Source: Tieghemostelium lacteum | Lineage: Eukaryota > Evosea > Eumycetozoa > Dictyosteliales > Raperosteliaceae | Length of the DNA: 64,000 nt | Assembly (NCBI GenBank): GCA_001606155.1 | Contig: LODT01000025.1 | Location: 496,001 to 560,000 of the forward strand | Direction: 5' to 3' | Shown here: positions 23,101 to 35,928 of the stretch, piece after piece | Numbering within the stretch: position 1 is the stretch's first letter | Layout: each line of letters starts with the position of its first letter | The notes under the pieces: generated by a model | Told to the model about the DNA's origin: nothing | What the model saw: the letters and a program-made list of their open reading frames with translations, nothing else | Databases searched by the model: none | Position numbers and translations under genes: made by a program

Positions 23101-26100
23101 GTTCACAGTCAATTACCATCCAATCAACAGAGAAAAGAAGATCTTCTTCAAACTCTCTCTGAAATTCACCAAATTTTAGATCAAGAAGAAAGATCAAAGA
23201 AAATTCAGTCTATTGCCAGACAGGCTAATGAAATCTCTGATCTATTGATACCACATTTCAATCATCCTCTCTATGGACCTTTGGCAATGGAACTCTACGT
23301 TAGACATTCTTATCGTTCCTATTATGTTGAAGATTCCAATTTTACCAAAAATGATCAATTCAATTATATGGAATGGCATTTTTATATTTCATTACCATCA
23401 AGTTCACCAACTTATTCTGCCAATTCACCACCAACATTTAATCACATTAGACAATCATCCTCTTCACCTGGTATGTCTATCATGACTGGTTTACAATCCA
23501 TGTTAAGAACTGATTCAACTGATTCACTTTCAAATATTGAAGATCACACTAAATTACGTTATGGTATGATGGTACATTTTGAAAATGAATTAAAATTCCA
23601 AGATTCATTATCTTTAATTTTAAAATCTTATAATAATAATAATATTCAAAATAATAATAATAATAATGGAAATGGTAAAGGTCACAAATCACAATTATCA
23701 AGAGATGGTAATCAAGGTGAATCAACAGATATATTATCAGTTGTATTAAATATTTATCCAGAAACTATATCAGATGAAACTAAAGTTATAAATTCTATAA
23801 CTACAATTCTAAAAGGTTATAGCAGAGAGTTGTCACTTTGTAGAATTAGAAGAATTACATTGATTTGTAGTGGTGATATTGGTAAACCATTAAAATTCTT
23901 TACATTTAGAGAAAGACATTTGTATAGTGAAGATCCAATATTTAGACATATTGAACCTGCAATGGCATATCATTTGGAAGTTAGAAAACTTTCCAATTTT
24001 GATATTTCACATATTCCAACACAATCTCAACGTATTCATCTCTATTATGCTCAAGAGAAAGGTAAAAGAGAAACAGATCCAGATGCTGACAGATGTTTCT
24101 TTGTGCGTTCTGTTATACGTTATTCTGATTTATATGGTAGTAATGAGATTAAAGTTGATATTTTATTGTCACAGGTTGAAAGTTTACTATCGGAATCTAT
24201 AGAATCTCTAGAGATGGCAATGGTAAACAAACGTTATGAAAGAGCTCAAAATCATTCCATTTTTGTAAATATCATGCCAGAGGTAATGTTTGATGAACGT
24301 ATGATCGGTTATGTAGTTCAAGAGATTGGTGATCGTCTAGGTAAAAAACTTTGGAAGCTCCGTGTTGGTAGAGTTGAAGTTAGAGGTAAAATACGTAAAG
24401 AGAATACTCTAATTCCAGTGCGTTTCTTTGTTCAGAATCCAACTGGATATGCATTCCAAGTTCAATGCTATTACGAACAAATGAATCCTTTAGGTCAACA
24501 TGTATTTGCTGTGGTTCCTGGTTCTTCTAGAGGAATGTGGGAAGGTTTACCTGTAGATACTCCATATCCAATTATGGATGCAGTACAAAGAAATCGTTTC
24601 AAAGCTCAACGTCTTGATACTACCTATGTCTATGATTTCCCTGATCTCTTTAGAGAGGCACTACAAAACAATTGGATGGAGTACATGGACCAACATAAAA
24701 AGAATCCAAATAAGGTTTCACCACCTGTAAATCATGGTGTTTTGGAGTGTGTTGAATTAATATTGTCTCTACAAAATTGTAAGACTGATCACCCACCTCA
24801 GGTACCATTTGATCAGTTACCTCAAGATCAAAGACCAACTCTAGAGGAAACCTATAGACCTCTAGGTTACAATGATATCGGTATGGTAGCTTGGAGAATG
24901 ACATTCTACACTCCAGAGTATCCAAAAGGTCGTCAAGCTATCGTCATTTCTAATGACATTACATTCCAAACAGGTACTTTTGGTCCACAAGAAGATTTAC
25001 TATTTAAACTTGCCTCTGAAATGGCAAGACTTGAAGGAATACCAAGAATCTATCTATCATCCAACAGTGGTGCTAGAATTGGTTTGGCAGATGAAGTCAA
25101 ATCAAAATATCAAGTCATTTGGAATAATCCTTTAGACCACAGTAAAGGTATTAAAGATCTCTATCTTACCACTAAAGACTATCTTTCCATGCAAGGTTTC
25201 ATTAAAGCCTATCAAGATCCTCAAGATGAAGATCGTTGGATTCTAACTGATATCATTGGTCAAAAGAATGGTATTGGTGTTGAGAATCTTTCTTGGTCTG
25301 GTCTGATTGCTGGTGAAACCTCTCAAGCCTACAATGAAATCTTTACCATTTCTCTAGTAACTGGAAGATCTGTTGGCATTGGTGCCTATCTAGTTAGACT
25401 CGGTCAAAGAACCATTCAAAATGACGCACCAATTATCCTAACTGGTGCCAGTGCTCTTAATAAAGTCCTAGGTAAAGAAGTCTATGAATCCAATCAACAA
25501 CTTGGTGGTGTTCAAATCATGTATCCAAATGGTGTAAGTCATTTGGCTGTCAATGATGAACTTCGTGGTATACAATCAATTCTATCATGGTTGTCCTTTG
25601 TACCAAAGAGCCGTGGTGATCTCGTCCCCATCATGTCACCAATTGATCTACCAGATCGTTTAATTGAATTTGATCCTACCTATACTCAAAAATATGATAC
25701 TCGTTGTCTACTAGGTGGTTTCCAATCTCCACATGATCCAAAGTCATGGGTATCCGGTTTCTTTGATAAAGATACATTTATTGAAACTCTAGGAGGTTGG
25801 GCAAATACTGTAATTACAGGTCGTGCACGTCTTGGTGGTATTCCAATGGGTATTATAGCAGTAGAAATGAAATCCGTTGAAAAGGTTATACCTGCTGATC
25901 CCGCCAATCCTCTATCCCAAGAGCAAGTCTCTTCTCAAGCCGGTCAGGTATGGTACCCAGACAGCAGTTTCAAAACTGCTCAAGCCATTCAAGACTTTAA
26001 TCACGGTGAGGAATTACCTCTAATGATCTTTGCAAATTGGAGAGGTTTCAGTGGTGGTATGAGAGACATGTTTGATGAAATTTTGAAATTTGGGTCCATG

Positions 26101-27006
26101 ATTGTCGATAATCTTCGTGAATATAAACAACCTGTATTTGTCTACATTCCACCTGGTGGTGAATTAAGAGGTGGTGCATGGGTAGTACTCGATTCCACTA
26201 TTAATCTTGACATGATGGAAATGTATGCCTCTGAGACTGCTCGTGGAGGTGTACTGGAGCCAAATGGTATCTGTGAGATTAAATACCGTGACCCAGAACT
26301 AATAAAAACCATGCACAGACTCGATCCAAAACTTCAAGAATGGGATAAAGAAATTGGTTTGGCAACCTCAATCAATGGAGGTCTTGACCAAAACCAAAGA
26401 AACATTAAACAACAAATCCAACAGAGAGAAAAAGAACTTTTGGGAATCTATCAACAGATTGCTATTAAATTTGCAGATTTACATGACACACCAGGTAGAA
26501 TGAAAGCTAAAGGTGTCATTCATGAAGTTATCCCCTGGAAAGAGTCACGTAAATACTTTTATCATCGTCTAAAGAGACGTCTCTACGAAGAGAGACAACT
26601 AAAACTAATGGATAAAGTTCATCCAAATCTACCTAGAAAACAACGTTTAGATCTATTAAATGAATGGATATCCGATATTCACAATAGCAATTGTCTCAAT
26701 GGTGATAATCTCAATGGTGACAATCTCAACAATGCTCAAAATCTTATTGATTTCCAAGATAATGAATTTATTTCCAATTTCTTGATAAAGAATCTACATT
26801 TGCTAAATGACAAGACAAACGATCTCTCTAGAGATTATATTCAAAATCAAATTATAAACTTTGCCCAAACCGATACAGATTCCACTTTGGATGCTTTCCA
26901 TTTACTATTTAATAATCTATCAAATGATCAAAAGAAATTATTATTATCAAAAATTAATAATAATAATTTTGATAATAATGATGATGAATTTATTCAAACT
27001 GCTTAA
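20119..27006 (+). CDS. accA: Acetyl-CoA carboxylase (multidomain), one apparent frameshift
   Basis: This cytosolic biotin enzyme makes malonyl-CoA for fatty acid synthesis. Exon 1 is 20119-21215 and exon 2 starts at 21293 (77-bp intron, GTATGT...TTTAG). Biotin carboxylase comes first ([23 protein letters not shown]-grasp [24 protein letters not shown]), then the biotin carrier with EVMKM (Lys683, codon 22242-22244), the central region, and both halves of the carboxyltransferase ([48 protein letters not shown]). At 22821-22826 a run of six T shifts the frame by one base: upstream the frame would stop at 22847, while downstream it continues from 22825 for 1393 codons. Five T would give the continuous reading [14 protein letters not shown]. 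Removing the extra base predicts about 2269 residues, a normal ACC length. An assembly error is the simplest reading for an essential gene. The symbol follows D. discoideum usage. Confidence 0.96.
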
Positions 27007-27241
27007 AAAAATAATTAATTTAATAAACAATTTATATTTAAATATCAAAAATTAATTTGAAATTTAGTTTGATCCTTTACCCGATGATTTGAATTTGCAT
27101 TGGTTTTTTCCATCTCCAAATCTATTTTATATTTTTATAGACAGAGTGTTGTTAAAAAATAAAAAATAGATTTGAAGAGGAGGATAATATAACAATGATA
27201 GAGTATATAGTAATGTTGTATCATTTTCATGTAGTAAAGAT

Positions 27242-27443
27242 TTAGTTAATAAATCTTTTTCTTGTTGTGTATTGATGAAAATGTGGTATATGATACATCT
27301 TTGGTAGATGTACTCTCTCTACATTTAACTCGATCTCCATATCAATTCCTTCTCTCTCTTTAGGCAATCTTATTTCATCATTGGTCAACAACTGATACGT
27401 CGTAACTAACAACTTCTTCACGTATTCTCTGGCCTCTTCCAAA
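27242..27443 (-). pseudogene. Coding-like fragment of unknown gene
   Basis: A 66-codon frame begins right after a CTACATAG acceptor-like site and has no ATG near its 5' end. It reads LEEAREYVKKLL, then LLTNDEIRLPKE, MEIELNVERVHLPKMYHI and FHQYTTRKRFIN. The composition (GCC, TAC, GTG, AAG codons, few homopolymers) is much more gene-like than the flanks. No room exists for an upstream exon before the divergent ARV1 start at 27548, since that 100-bp space has no suitable ATG and donor. An overlapping frame toward 27100 also looks coding-like. It may be a decayed gene or an exon of an unusual transcript. I do not recognise the family. Confidence 0.3.
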
Positions 27444-27547
27444 CTATGTAGTCTTAATCATCAAAGTTCTGACTATCAATTTTATTGTCAACTATGAAAA
27501 ACTTCAATTTAATTAGTTTTTTTTATTTTTTTAAGTTTTTGTAAAAA

Positions 27548-28410
27548 ATGATTTGCATTGAATGCGGTAGATCTGTAAATGATGTTTATAAAGAATTTGG
27601 AAAATCTGGAAGTGGAAATATTAGATTAACAAGATGTGTATGATTTCAAAACATAATTTCAAAATTTTCAAAGTATTGCTAATTAAATTGACTCAAATTT
27701 ATAGAATAACCCCAATTGTTTACAAATAGCAGATAAATATGTTGAATATGATTTTATTATAGTATTTTTAGATTTATTTTTACACAAACCCCAAGCATAC
27801 AGACATTTATTATTTAATAGACAACCTTATAGAGATTTTGGAATACCAGTTAGTATCATTATATCATTCTTTAAACAGAATTCATATGAATTTTAAGAAT
27901 ATTAATATTTGAGGAATAATTTACAAATAGATACAATATATAAAAGTGTTGGTAGTTTATATATTTTTTGAATCCTATATAAAATGGTTAAGATTAAAAG
28001 AGAATTTTGATGTACATCCAAAATCAGCATTTTTATATTATGATTGGCAAGATGATGTACCCTATGATAGATATTGGTTTATATTTTTAACAGCAGTTGC
28101 AGAGTTTGGTATCTATGTACTATCTATAATGTTATTGGTACGTCTAATCTACTCTAGTAGGTATGCCATTATAAAATATAATTATCTGGTAATGTCAATT
28201 ATACTGTCAAGTTTTGGTAAAGGTTTCCTAATCCTAATGATCATTTGGGACTATCCTTTCAGCTTTAACGAAATTTTAAATCTATTTGTACTCTCTTCCA
28301 ATCTAATTGCAATTAAAGTCTTTCTAGAGACAACAACTTTTAAAGCAATTTGTTTTGTTACTTTTGGTTATATAGTTAAATTTATTTTTCAAACTATAAT
28401 ATCAATTTAA
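27548..28410 (+). CDS. arv1: ARV1-family ER lipid/sterol homeostasis protein
   Basis: ARV1 proteins are ER multi-spanning proteins affecting sterol distribution and GPI synthesis. Three exons (27548-27637, 27705-27848, 27931-28410), all joined in phase 0, give 237 residues. Introns are 67 bp (GTATGA...TATAG) and 82 bp (GTTAGT...AATAG). The N-terminus carries the ARV1 homology domain: MICIECGR, NIRLTRC, then NNPNCLQIADKYVEYD, supplying two CxxC-like pairs of a putative zinc site. It continues FLDLFLHKPQAYRHLLFNR, the family signature. The remainder has four or so hydrophobic segments. Junctions were chosen because they restore the signature across both introns; no single open frame spans the gene. 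Confidence 0.92.
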
Positions 28411-28545
28411 ATTAAAATATTATAAATAATTTAAATAATTACCTAAATAAATTATTTTAATTTCAATTATTTATGTTATTTATAAGCTTGCAGAGATTAT
28501 TTTTTTTTTTTTAATTTTTTTTAATTTTTAGTAAAGGTAAACACT

Positions 28546-29187
28546 ATGGGTAAATCTTCATTGACAGTAACTGATATTCAAAGATGGTATATGGCTAGAT
28601 TGAAATCTAAACCAATCTTAACTAAAGCTGTAACATCTGCTGCATTATCTTTAATTGGTAATATTATTGCACAAAAAGGTATTGAAAGAAGAAGTATCGA
28701 TTGGAATCGTGTATTGAAATTCACCGTTTGGGGTAGCATTTCATCACCAATGGTCCATTTTTGGCATAAAATTTTAGATGTAGTTACAAAGAATGTACCA
28801 GAAAAATATAAATCATGGGTTAAAGTAAGTTTTAAAACATTAATCAAATACCGATATATAAATAGATTTTTGAAAAAAAAGAAAACATGCTTTACTAATA
28901 CTAAAGTATTTTAGATGATTATTGATCAATTAGTATTTGCACCATTTATCAATATTGCATTTTATTCATTTTTAGCAATAGCAGATGGTAAACCAAATTC
29001 CATCCTTATTAAACTATACTTTGATCTCATCCCAACTTTGAAAGCCAGTTGGAAAGTATGGCCATTGGCTCAATATATCAACTTTACATTTATCCCACCT
29101 CAACTCCAAGTTTTGTTTGGTAACATTGTTGGTTTCTTATGGGGAATCTATTTAACAGTTTTATCTAGCAAAAAAATTAAAAACTAA
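28546..29187 (+). CDS. Mpv17/PMP22-family membrane protein
   Basis: Two exons (28546-28824 and 28915-29187, 90-bp intron GTAAGT...TTTAG) give 183 residues, the usual family size. The N-terminal YMARLKSKPILTKAVTSAAL and the C-terminal half (FDLIPTLKASWKVWPLAQYINFTFIPP) carry the Mpv17/PMP22 signature W-x-x-WP-x-x-Q-x-x-NF-x-x-xP. Four hydrophobic segments are visible. Members sit in the peroxisomal membrane (PMP22/PXMP2) or the mitochondrial inner membrane (Mpv17, Sym1) and act as channels or in metabolite handling. The sequence does not decide which location applies. Confidence 0.92.
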
Positions 29188-29605
29188 AAAAAAAACGAAT
29201 ACAACATTATCACCATTCATTAGTATTACCTTCCCTCCTTCCTTTTTTTTATTCATTTTGATAAATGCAAAGATTCAATTTCATATGTGAAAATTATAAT
29301 TTTCACATTTAGAACACCATTTCAAAATGAGGACCTCATTATTAAAGTTCCAATATCTCGATCTAAAAACTATGAGTATTCTTATGAAATTTTAAATAGA
29401 TTTATTATTATTATAAAACTATTTTAATTATCATTTAAAAAAATTAATATTATCATAGGAATCTAAATGAAAAACTGTTGAATTTTCAATCTGGTTCCAG
29501 TTTCGTGTTTTTTTTTTTCATTTTTTTTTTGAACTATCATTATCTCACAAGAGAATTTTAAAATTATAATTATTATATTTCATATATATAAAAAATAATA
29601 AGGAA
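29188..29605. other. Intergenic, 418 bp
   Basis: AT-rich DNA between the Mpv17-family gene and the Hsp110 gene. It includes a small inverted repeat (GTGAAAATTATAATTTTCAC near 29287-29306), a perfect 20-bp palindrome. No gene is seen; the Hsp110 promoter must lie here. Confidence 0.5.
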
Positions 29606-32053
29606 ATGTTTGTTGTAGGTTTTGATTTTGGAACTAAAAACTGTACCATTGCCGTAGCTCAAAAAGGTGGTGTGGATGTTATTGCAAATGAAGTTTCCAA
29701 TCGTTTAACACCATCTATGGTTGGTTTTGGTGAAAAAGAAAGATATTTAGGTGAACCAGCTTTAACAAATGTATGTAAAATATATTAATAGTATATTAAA
29801 AAATGAATATTAAGGATACTAATATTATTTTTATAGCAAATGAGACAAATTAGAAATACAATTACAAATATTAAAAGATATATTGGTAGAGAATATAAAA
29901 CAGCATTAGAGGAATTAAAAAAAGAAATGTTTTCAACTTTTGAAAATGAAGGAAATGGATATATTGGATGTCAAGTTCAATATTTAAATGAATCAACAGA
30001 ATTCTCATGTGAACAAATTTTGGGTATGTTATTTGGAAAACTCAAAAAGACCACAGAGGTTTTTGTAAATACAAAACTTAGAGATGTTGTAATCAGTGTT
30101 CCAGTATTTTGGAATGATTATCAAAGAAGAGCAATGATTGATGCAGCTACCATTGCAGGTTTGCATGTACTTCGTTTGATGAATGAAACCACAGCTACTG
30201 CCTTGTCTTTTGGTATCTATAAAGCATTTTCAGAGACTGAACCAACTAATGTACTCTTTGTAGATGTTGGTGACAGTGGTACATCAACTGCTGCAGTTCA
30301 ATACAAAAAAGGTCAACTCAAAGTGTTAGCTACCACTTTTAACCCCAATGTAGGTTCCAGAAACTTTGATGAAACTCTAGTCAGATATTTTGCAAAGGAA
30401 TTCCAAACCAAATACAAAATCAATGTATTTGAGAATAAAAAAGCTCTCCTTAGACTTGGTGTTGCTTGTGAAAAGGTTAAAAAGATGTTGTCCTCCAACT
30501 CTGAGGTACCAATCTCCATTGATTCTCTGATGGATGATATCGATGTAAAGGGTACCATTAACAGAGACACCTTTGAAGGTCTCATTGAAAAGGATATTCA
30601 AGATATGATTGAACCAGTTCGTAGAGTAATTGAGGATTCTGGTATTTCAGTTGATAAATTTGAACAAATTGCCGTAACTGGTGGTGGTACACGTTCTACT
30701 TCACTCCAAAAGAAACTTGTTGAATTCTTGGGTAGAGAATTGAATAAAACCATCAACTCTGAGGAATCCGTTTGTCGTGGTTGTGCTATTCAATGTGCCA
30801 TGTTATCTCCCCTCTTTAGAGTATTACCATTTGCCGTCAATGATGTTGCAACCTACCCAATCACCGTACACTATCGTTCACAAAGTGGTGTAGAACAAAA
30901 ATTGGATCTATTTAACACAAAGACTCCAATTCCATCACCAAAACCTTTACGTATCAGTTTCCCAGTCTCTACTTCTGAACCATTCCAAATTACTGCTCGT
31001 TCAACCTATGGTGATATTGAAACACTCCAAGTTGATAAAGTACCAACCTTTACCAATAAATCCTCCATCAAAGCAAAGGTTTGGTTTGATATCCATGGTA
31101 TTTTCCATATTGAAGAAGTTAAATTAGTTGAACAAATCCTAGAAGCAGAACAAACAGAACAAAAAGAAGAGGAACAAAAACCACAAGAAGGTACCACTCC
31201 AGAACAACCAAAAGAAGGTTCAACTACCAGTCCAAAACCAGAAGAAGCCAAAAAAGTTAAAGTCCAAGAAACTACTTTGGAATTTGTCTCCAAAAAGATT
31301 GGTCTAACTAAACAAGAAGTTCAAAAATACTTTGAAGCTGAATGTCAAATGCAAGCTGCTGATCTCTTGGCTCAAGAGACCTTTGATAAAAAGAATGCCT
31401 TGGAGAGCTACATTTATGATATGAGAACTAAACTCACAGCCTCATTAAAGGAATACGCTACCACTCAAGAGGCTGATCAATTTATGAACAAATTGAATTT
31501 GGCAATGGACTGGTTAGAGACAGAAGGTGATGATCAAACCAAATCTGTCTATCAAAATAAATTAGATGATCTCACCTCACTTGGTAATCCAATCACCAAG
31601 AGAAGCAAAGATCGTGAAGACTATCCAGAGAAAGTTCAACAACTTGTAGAATTGGCATCCTTTTACAAGAATGAAGCTCTAACTCCATCAGATAAATATG
31701 AACATATCCCCAAAGAGGACAAGGAAAAAATCATTGCCGAATGTGATGCTGCAACTGAATGGGTAAATCAATTGGTTCAAAAAGATAAATCAACTCCAAA
31801 GACTTCCCCATGCCCAATAAATGCCTCTGAAGTTCAAACCAGAAAACAATCCCTAGAATCAATGTCCAAAGTAATTTTGAATAAACCAAAACCAGCTCCA
31901 CCAAAAGTTGAAACTCCACCTCCTCAACAATCTACTGAACAAAAGGATGATCCAATGAACAATGGTGATGGTTCTACCAACGAAGATGTTAAAATGGATG
32001 ACTCAAATGTTCAACCACCAAAAGATTCTTCAAATGATGTTGAAATGGATTAA
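29606..32053 (+). CDS. Hsp110/Hsp70-superfamily nucleotide exchange factor
   Basis: Hsp110 proteins release ADP from Hsp70 and hold unfolded clients. Exon 1 (29606-29770) and exon 2 (29837-32053; 66-bp intron, GTATGT...TATAG) give 793 residues. The N-terminus [15 protein letters not shown] is the Hsp70 phosphate-1 motif, [14 protein letters not shown] the adenosine region and [10 protein letters not shown] phosphate 2. The NBD ends near residue 385. The substrate domain carries an acidic Glu/Gln/Pro insert ([15 protein letters not shown]) and the long helical C-terminal half typical of Hsp110 rather than Hsp70. The C-terminus ends in DVEMD, comparable to the acidic tails of Sse1 and HSPA4. 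It lacks signal and ER-retention peptides, so cytosol or nucleus is expected. Confidence 0.93.
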
Positions 32054-32500
32054 AAATAAAAAAATAAAGTTTATTAGATATCAAACTTTTTTTTTAATCC
32101 TTTATAGTTGTAATCACATTTTAAAAAGACATCTTCACCTCCAATCCAGCATAGGAGATATCTGAATTTTTGTTATTATTTTATATTAATTTACTAAATT
32201 AAAACATTCTAACCACTCAATAAAAATTGTGATATCTTATGGATATACATTTTAAGTTTTTCTTGATAGGTTAAACTTTCTAAGATTTCTATTCTGAACT
32301 TCCACAAACAAATTCCAGGTAGTTTTTTAAGTTTTAGAAATTGGTGTCACCAAATTAATGGATTATAATCATGAATCAATTTTAGCTCTATTCCAAGATG
32401 GTTACACTCAACAAAAAATTAGGTTTACATTTTATTTCTAGACCATAAAGGATTATATTATTTCCCAGATGAGTTATGATATTTTTAAACTTGTTTTTTT
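32054..32500. other. Convergent intergenic region, 447 bp
   Basis: This lies between the 3' ends of the Hsp110 gene (plus) and the OYE-type gene (minus). Short stretches such as TTGTAATCACATTTT and ATTATAATCATGAATC are not coding. No RNA gene or repeat is recognised. Confidence 0.5.
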
Positions 32501-33670
32501 TTATTTGCTAAAATAATTATATTGAATTGGAACATGAATTTCAATACCCAATTCAACTGCAGCATGAATACCAAAATTTGGATCTTTTAAAAATTGTCTA
32601 CCAATCATTACTATATCTGCTTTACCATCTTGTAAAATGGATTCTGCTTGTTGAGCTGTATTTATCATTCCAACAGCACTTGTTAAAATAGATGATTTTT
32701 CTTTAACTTCTTGAGCAAAAGCTACTTGATACATTGGTCCAGTATTAATTTTTTGATTTTGATTATTTCCACCACTTGAACAATCTATTAAATCCACTAA
32801 ACCTTGATTTTTTAGGATTTGAGTTAATTTTACTGAATCTTCTATTGTCCAACCACCTTCTACCCATTCAGTACATGATATTCTTACAAATAACGGTTTG
32901 GACATTGGCCAATGGGTTCTAACTTCTTTAATTACTTCTAAAAGTAATTTAATTCTACCTTCAAATGAACCCCCAAATTCATCCGTTCTTTTATTGGATA
33001 ATGGACTTAAAAAGGAATCCAAAAGATATCCATGGGCTGAATGAATATCAATAACATCAAAACCTGCTTCTAAAGCTCTACCAGCGGCAATACCAAATGA
33101 TTTTATAATATCATAAATTTGTTCTGTTGTCAATGGTTGAGGTAGATATTTACTATTACTTAGATATGGTTCTTCAGTAGGTCCATAGAATTCCCAACCA
33201 CCTTCATCAGGGGAAATTGTTTTTCTGGAATCTGGTAAAAACATAGGTTTAGTTGAAGCTTTTCTACCAGCATGAGCCAATTGAATTCCAACTTTTGTAT
33301 TATGACTATGAATAAAATTTACAACTCTTTTTAAACCATCTAAATGTTCATCTTTATAGATACCAACATCACCAAAAGATATTCTACCTTCTTCCGTAAC
33401 AGCACTTGCCTCCACCATTACCAAACCAGCACCACCTCGAGCAAATTGTGCATAATGTACCAAATGGAAATCATTCATATAACCATCAGTTGAAGTGTAC
33501 ATACACATTGGGGATACTACAATTCTATTTTTTAATTCTAAATCCTTTATAATTAAAGGTTCAAATAATTTTGGTAATTTTTTTTTAGATGCTCCATTAT
33601 CAAAATTTTTAATTCCTCCAACTTTATAATCATTTGGTAATTGAAATGGATATTTAAATTCTTGTGTCAT
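32501..33670 (-). CDS. NADH:flavin oxidoreductase, old yellow enzyme family (YqjM type)
   Basis: OYE proteins are FMN enzymes that reduce activated alkenes with NAD(P)H. The intronless 389-residue frame has VVSPMCMYTSTDG (the Cys-Met and Tyr-Thr FMN contacts of the thermophilic-like YqjM class), HYAQFARGGAGLVMVEA, GIQLAHAGRKAS (active-site His-x-x-Arg), DIHSAHGYLLDSFLSP and the late GRQFLKDP phosphate-binding loop. A 25-residue N-terminal extension precedes the barrel. This class is commonest in bacteria and fungi, so bacterial ancestry is plausible. The substrate is unknown, and no neighbour gives a pathway hint. Confidence 0.92.
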   Translation of the reverse strand: MTQEFKYPFQLPNDYKVGGIKNFDNGASKKKLPKLFEPLIIKDLELKNRIVVSPMCMYTSTDGYMNDFHLVHYAQFARGGAGLVMVEASAVTEEGRISFGDVGIYKDEHLDGLKRVVNFIHSHNTKVGIQLAHAGRKASTKPMFLPDSRKTISPDEGGWEFYGPTEEPYLSNSKYLPQPLTTEQIYDIIKSFGIAAGRALEAGFDVIDIHSAHGYLLDSFLSPLSNKRTDEFGGSFEGRIKLLLEVIKEVRTHWPMSKPLFVRISCTEWVEGGWTIEDSVKLTQILKNQGLVDLIDCSSGGNNQNQKINTGPMYQVAFAQEVKEKSSILTSAVGMINTAQQAESILQDGKADIVMIGRQFLKDPNFGIHAAVELGIEIHVPIQYNYFSK

Positions 33671-33947
33671 TTTTTTAATTTTCTATATACAAATAAATAA
33701 TATAATTTTTAATGTTTTTTTTAATGATTAAACAAAAAAAAATTTTTACTATTTATATTAACATGATTCTTTGAAAAGAATATTATACATTCTTTTTTGG
33801 TTTTAGAGAACTAATCATGTTTAAAAGTCATAATTCTAAAAACACTTCCAAAATTTTCGAGAAAAAAAAATATGTGAAATTCTTCGCGAAGACATGTCGG
33901 GGTTAGGGTGTTGTGTTTAAATTTTTTGAAGGAGATCTAGTAGATTT

Positions 33948-35928
33948 TTATTCATTATGTTGTTTAAGTTTTTTAGAAACTTCAATATCCTCACTTGGTT
34001 GATCCATTTCTTTTCTTTTCTTACTAGCTGAAACAGAGGTAGTAGTTTTTGAATAGGTACTAGCATCAGTTGATATTTGTTCTACAATTTCAATATCATC
34101 AGTATCCATTATAGTGCTGGTAGCAGATGGATTAGCTATAGATTGAACAGGTTGAGTTTGTACAGGTGCAGAAGGTTCAGCTTTACCAATGATTTGGAAC
34201 CATTTATCTTCCTCTTCTTTTTTAATTGAACCAGAACCTTGCTCTTTCATTTCATCGCTATGACAAATGAGAATGGAAACTTGAAAATCTTGAATGTAAT
34301 CCTCAACCTTGAGAAGTACTTGATCTGATAACCTATAGTCAGCCATTACCTTTTTCTCATTGTTTTTACGCATTTCAATTTCCTCTGTGGAGAGATCTTC
34401 ATCACCACCTTCATATAGAATATCATTTCCAACAGTGAGAATTGGTTGTGAAAATGATAAATTCTTTTTGAGAATATCATTTACCAACTGTAGAACAGTT
34501 GTTTTTTGAGTGTTTACTTTCAAACTAATATTCTGTGGTGAACATACATAACAATTGGGATTGGGTTTGTCTAGTGTACTGGTGAGTAACAATCTCTTTC
34601 TAGATGGTAATTTAAAGAGATAGGTAGAATTACATTGTTTCAGACGTCCATCAATAACCTTTATAGCTTCCATTACAATCAAACCACCAATTACTGCATT
34701 GGTAGTTGCAATAGCAGGTATAATGTTACCAGCCATACTCTTTACATCAAATTTTGATTTCATTGGTATACCAAATATAGATGATCTTATATTTGATGCT
34801 GCAGTTACAAAATTCATTGACCATTCATCATCTTTATCCCAAGTTAATGATCCATCCTTTTCATTTCTCTCTTTTAATCTATCTAAACACTCTAAAAACA
34901 TTGTAATATTTTCATGTAATGACCACAGTTTTTGATCTTTTAATTGATGATTTGATTCACCATTTGTAGTAGTAGTTGTGTTATTACTATTATCACCATT
35001 ATTTAGTTGACTATCTAATAATAATGGTTTTGGTGGTGATTTATCTTTCCACATTTCTTTCATTCTTGAAAGTTTATCTATATCAGTATAAAATATCTTA
35101 TGGAATACCCATTGTTTATAACCTTTAGCTTTTTCTGTTGCTAGTTGAGTATCACGAACTACAGTTTCAGGTTTCTCAGGATCACCTTGAACTAGATTAT
35201 CATCCATATCAGTTACGGCATTAGACTCATCGGCAACACCAAATAATCTACCAAATAACATTTTAGCCCAAACTATACAATGTATAGGTGCAGAAGGATT
35301 CGAACGAATAGTGCATACTGCATATTCTTTAGGTGTGGCAGTTGGTTGACATTCAAAACATTCAGTCTCACCCTTCTTAATTACAGTTACCTGACCTAGA
35401 TAACCAGCAGTACCAGACTCAATCAAAGGTACATCTACACTTAGACATACTCTATTTACATGTCTTCTAGCTGAAAGATTATCCAATGCATTCATTACCA
35501 AATCAAACCTCTTAAAAAACTGTGGTCCAAAATCTGTTGTTTTTATATCACCATGATGTGCTATAATATTAACATTTGGATTATATTTTAAAACGGTCTC
35601 TCTTGCAATCTTTGCTTTTGACATTCCAATATGTTGTTTTCGAAATAGAAATTGTCTATTTAAATTACTAAGATCAATTGTATCCAAATCAATCTATTTC
35701 CTAATTAATATTATTATTTAAATTTATACTTTTGATATCTAAAATAGAAAAAGAACATACAATTTCTATATTTTTAAAACCTGAAAGAACTAAATTCTTT
35801 AAAAGTTCACATCCAATACCACCAGCACCTACAACAAGTACTTTAGAATTTTGAATTTTTTCAAATAATTCTTTACCTAAAGTTTCAATATATGATTGGT
35901 TTCTTTCATTTTCTTGATCAATGTTCAT
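33948..35928 (-). CDS. uba2: SUMO-activating enzyme subunit 2 (UBA2/SAE2)
   Basis: UBA2 is the catalytic half of the SUMO E1. Exon 1 (35761-35928) and exon 2 (33948-35693; 67-bp intron, GTATGT...AATAG) give 637 residues, matching human UBA2 (640). Exon 1 holds the ATP loop [20 protein letters not shown]; the junction restores [18 protein letters not shown]. The catalytic cysteine is in [16 protein letters not shown] (about Cys183). CFEC and CYVC supply the structural zinc site. A ubiquitin-fold domain follows ([18 protein letters not shown]). The tail has DIEIVE, resembling a SUMO-interacting motif, and KKRK and KKLK nuclear-localisation-like patches. A competing acceptor at 35701 would lead to a stop, so the one seven bases further in is used. 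Confidence 0.96.
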
